Shown here one piece after another: positions 5,550 to 5,669 of a DNA stretch of 5,669 nt (position 1 is the first letter of the stretch; each line of letters starts with the position of its first letter). The DNA is from Pseudomonadota bacterium (lineage in GTDB: Bacteria; Pseudomonadota; Alphaproteobacteria; Acetobacterales; Acetobacteraceae): contig JAKBCX010000126.1 of NCBI GenBank assembly GCA_021807465.1, forward strand, positions 1 to 5,669, given 5' to 3'. Under the pieces are notes generated by a model. The model saw only the letters and a program-made list of their open reading frames with translations, made no database searches and was not told the DNA's origin. Position numbers and translations under genes: made by a program.

Positions 5550-5669
5550 GAATAGCGCTCCAGCAGCGGGTTGAGCGTGCTCTTTACAATTTCCGGCGTC
5601 AGTGCCCCGGCATAGCGCCAGCGCACGATGCCGGATTTATCGATGAAATATGTCTCCGGCACGCCATAC
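5546..5669 (-). CDS. ccmG: CcmG/DsbE periplasmic thioredoxin-like protein, 3' part only
   Basis: The window ends inside this gene; 40 complete codons are visible, with a TGA at 5548-5546. The segment begins YGVPETYFIDKSGIVRWRYA and continues with GALTPEIVKSTLNPLLERYS. The GVPET-x-FID piece is the conserved cis-proline loop and following strand of DsbE/CcmG-type thioredoxins, and the LTPE-x helix is their C-terminal end. The redox-active CxxC and the N-terminal anchor lie outside the window. The protein passes reducing power from CcdA/DsbD to CcmH or apocytochrome c in the periplasm. Its stop overlaps the TTG start of ccmH, consistent with the common ccmF-ccmG-ccmH-ccmI gene order. Confidence 0.93.
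   Translation of the reverse strand, partial: YGVPETYFIDKSGIVRWRYAGALTPEIVKSTLNPLLERYS
5558..5561 (-). promoter_or_regulatory. Ribosome binding site deciding the TTG start of ccmH
   Basis: GGAG on the - strand, inside the last codons of ccmG, lies 8 bases before the TTG at 5549. No in-frame ATG precedes the signal peptide within reach, so this site supports the non-standard start. Confidence 0.6.

Overview
The window is ordinary chromosomal DNA from a GC-rich alphaproteobacterium. Three things point there: the sdhE-mfd gene pair, a DUF1674/SDHAF4-type protein (a family of alphaproteobacteria and mitochondria), and a System I cytochrome c maturation (ccm/cyc) cluster of alphaproteobacterial style. 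The Mfd wording and the short CcmI would suit Rhodospirillales or Acetobacteraceae, but that finer placement is a guess. Coding density is very high. I see no tRNA, rRNA, CRISPR array, insertion sequence, prophage or toxin-antitoxin pair.

Layout. On the + strand, the 3' end of sdhE (1-165) overlaps the start of a complete mfd (162-3587) at ATGA. SdhE helps attach FAD to succinate dehydrogenase. Mfd is the transcription-repair coupling factor, which removes stalled RNA polymerase and recruits UvrA. From the right edge, a tightly packed - strand operon runs leftwards: the end of ccmG/dsbE (5546-5669), ccmH/cycL (5100-5549), a short ccmI (4480-5103), a 47-residue SDHAF4-like gene (4326-4469) and an EmrE/QacE-type SMR transporter (3997-4326). 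Three of the four junctions are stop/start overlaps (TTGA, ATGA, TGATG). At the fourth, the ccmI stop lies at the edge of the next ribosome binding site. After a 104-base gap holding a 7-9-7 inverted repeat and a good ribosome binding site comes a small predicted secreted protein of unknown function (3595-3891, - strand). It ends tail-to-tail with mfd, only 7 bases apart.

How the genes fit together. CcmG, CcmH and CcmI act on the periplasmic side of the membrane, reducing apocytochrome c and presenting it for haem ligation. The SDHAF4-like protein and SdhE both serve assembly of the flavoprotein subunit of succinate dehydrogenase. The window therefore carries two respiratory-assembly themes, plus a DNA-repair gene and a drug/cation exporter that look like passengers. 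No stretch over 300 bases lacks a gene.

I found no clearly new system. The points most worth a second look are the two SDH assembly factors about 4.2 kb apart, the SDHAF4 gene translationally linked to ccm genes and an SMR transporter, the shortened CcmI, and the uncharacterised two-cysteine secreted protein.
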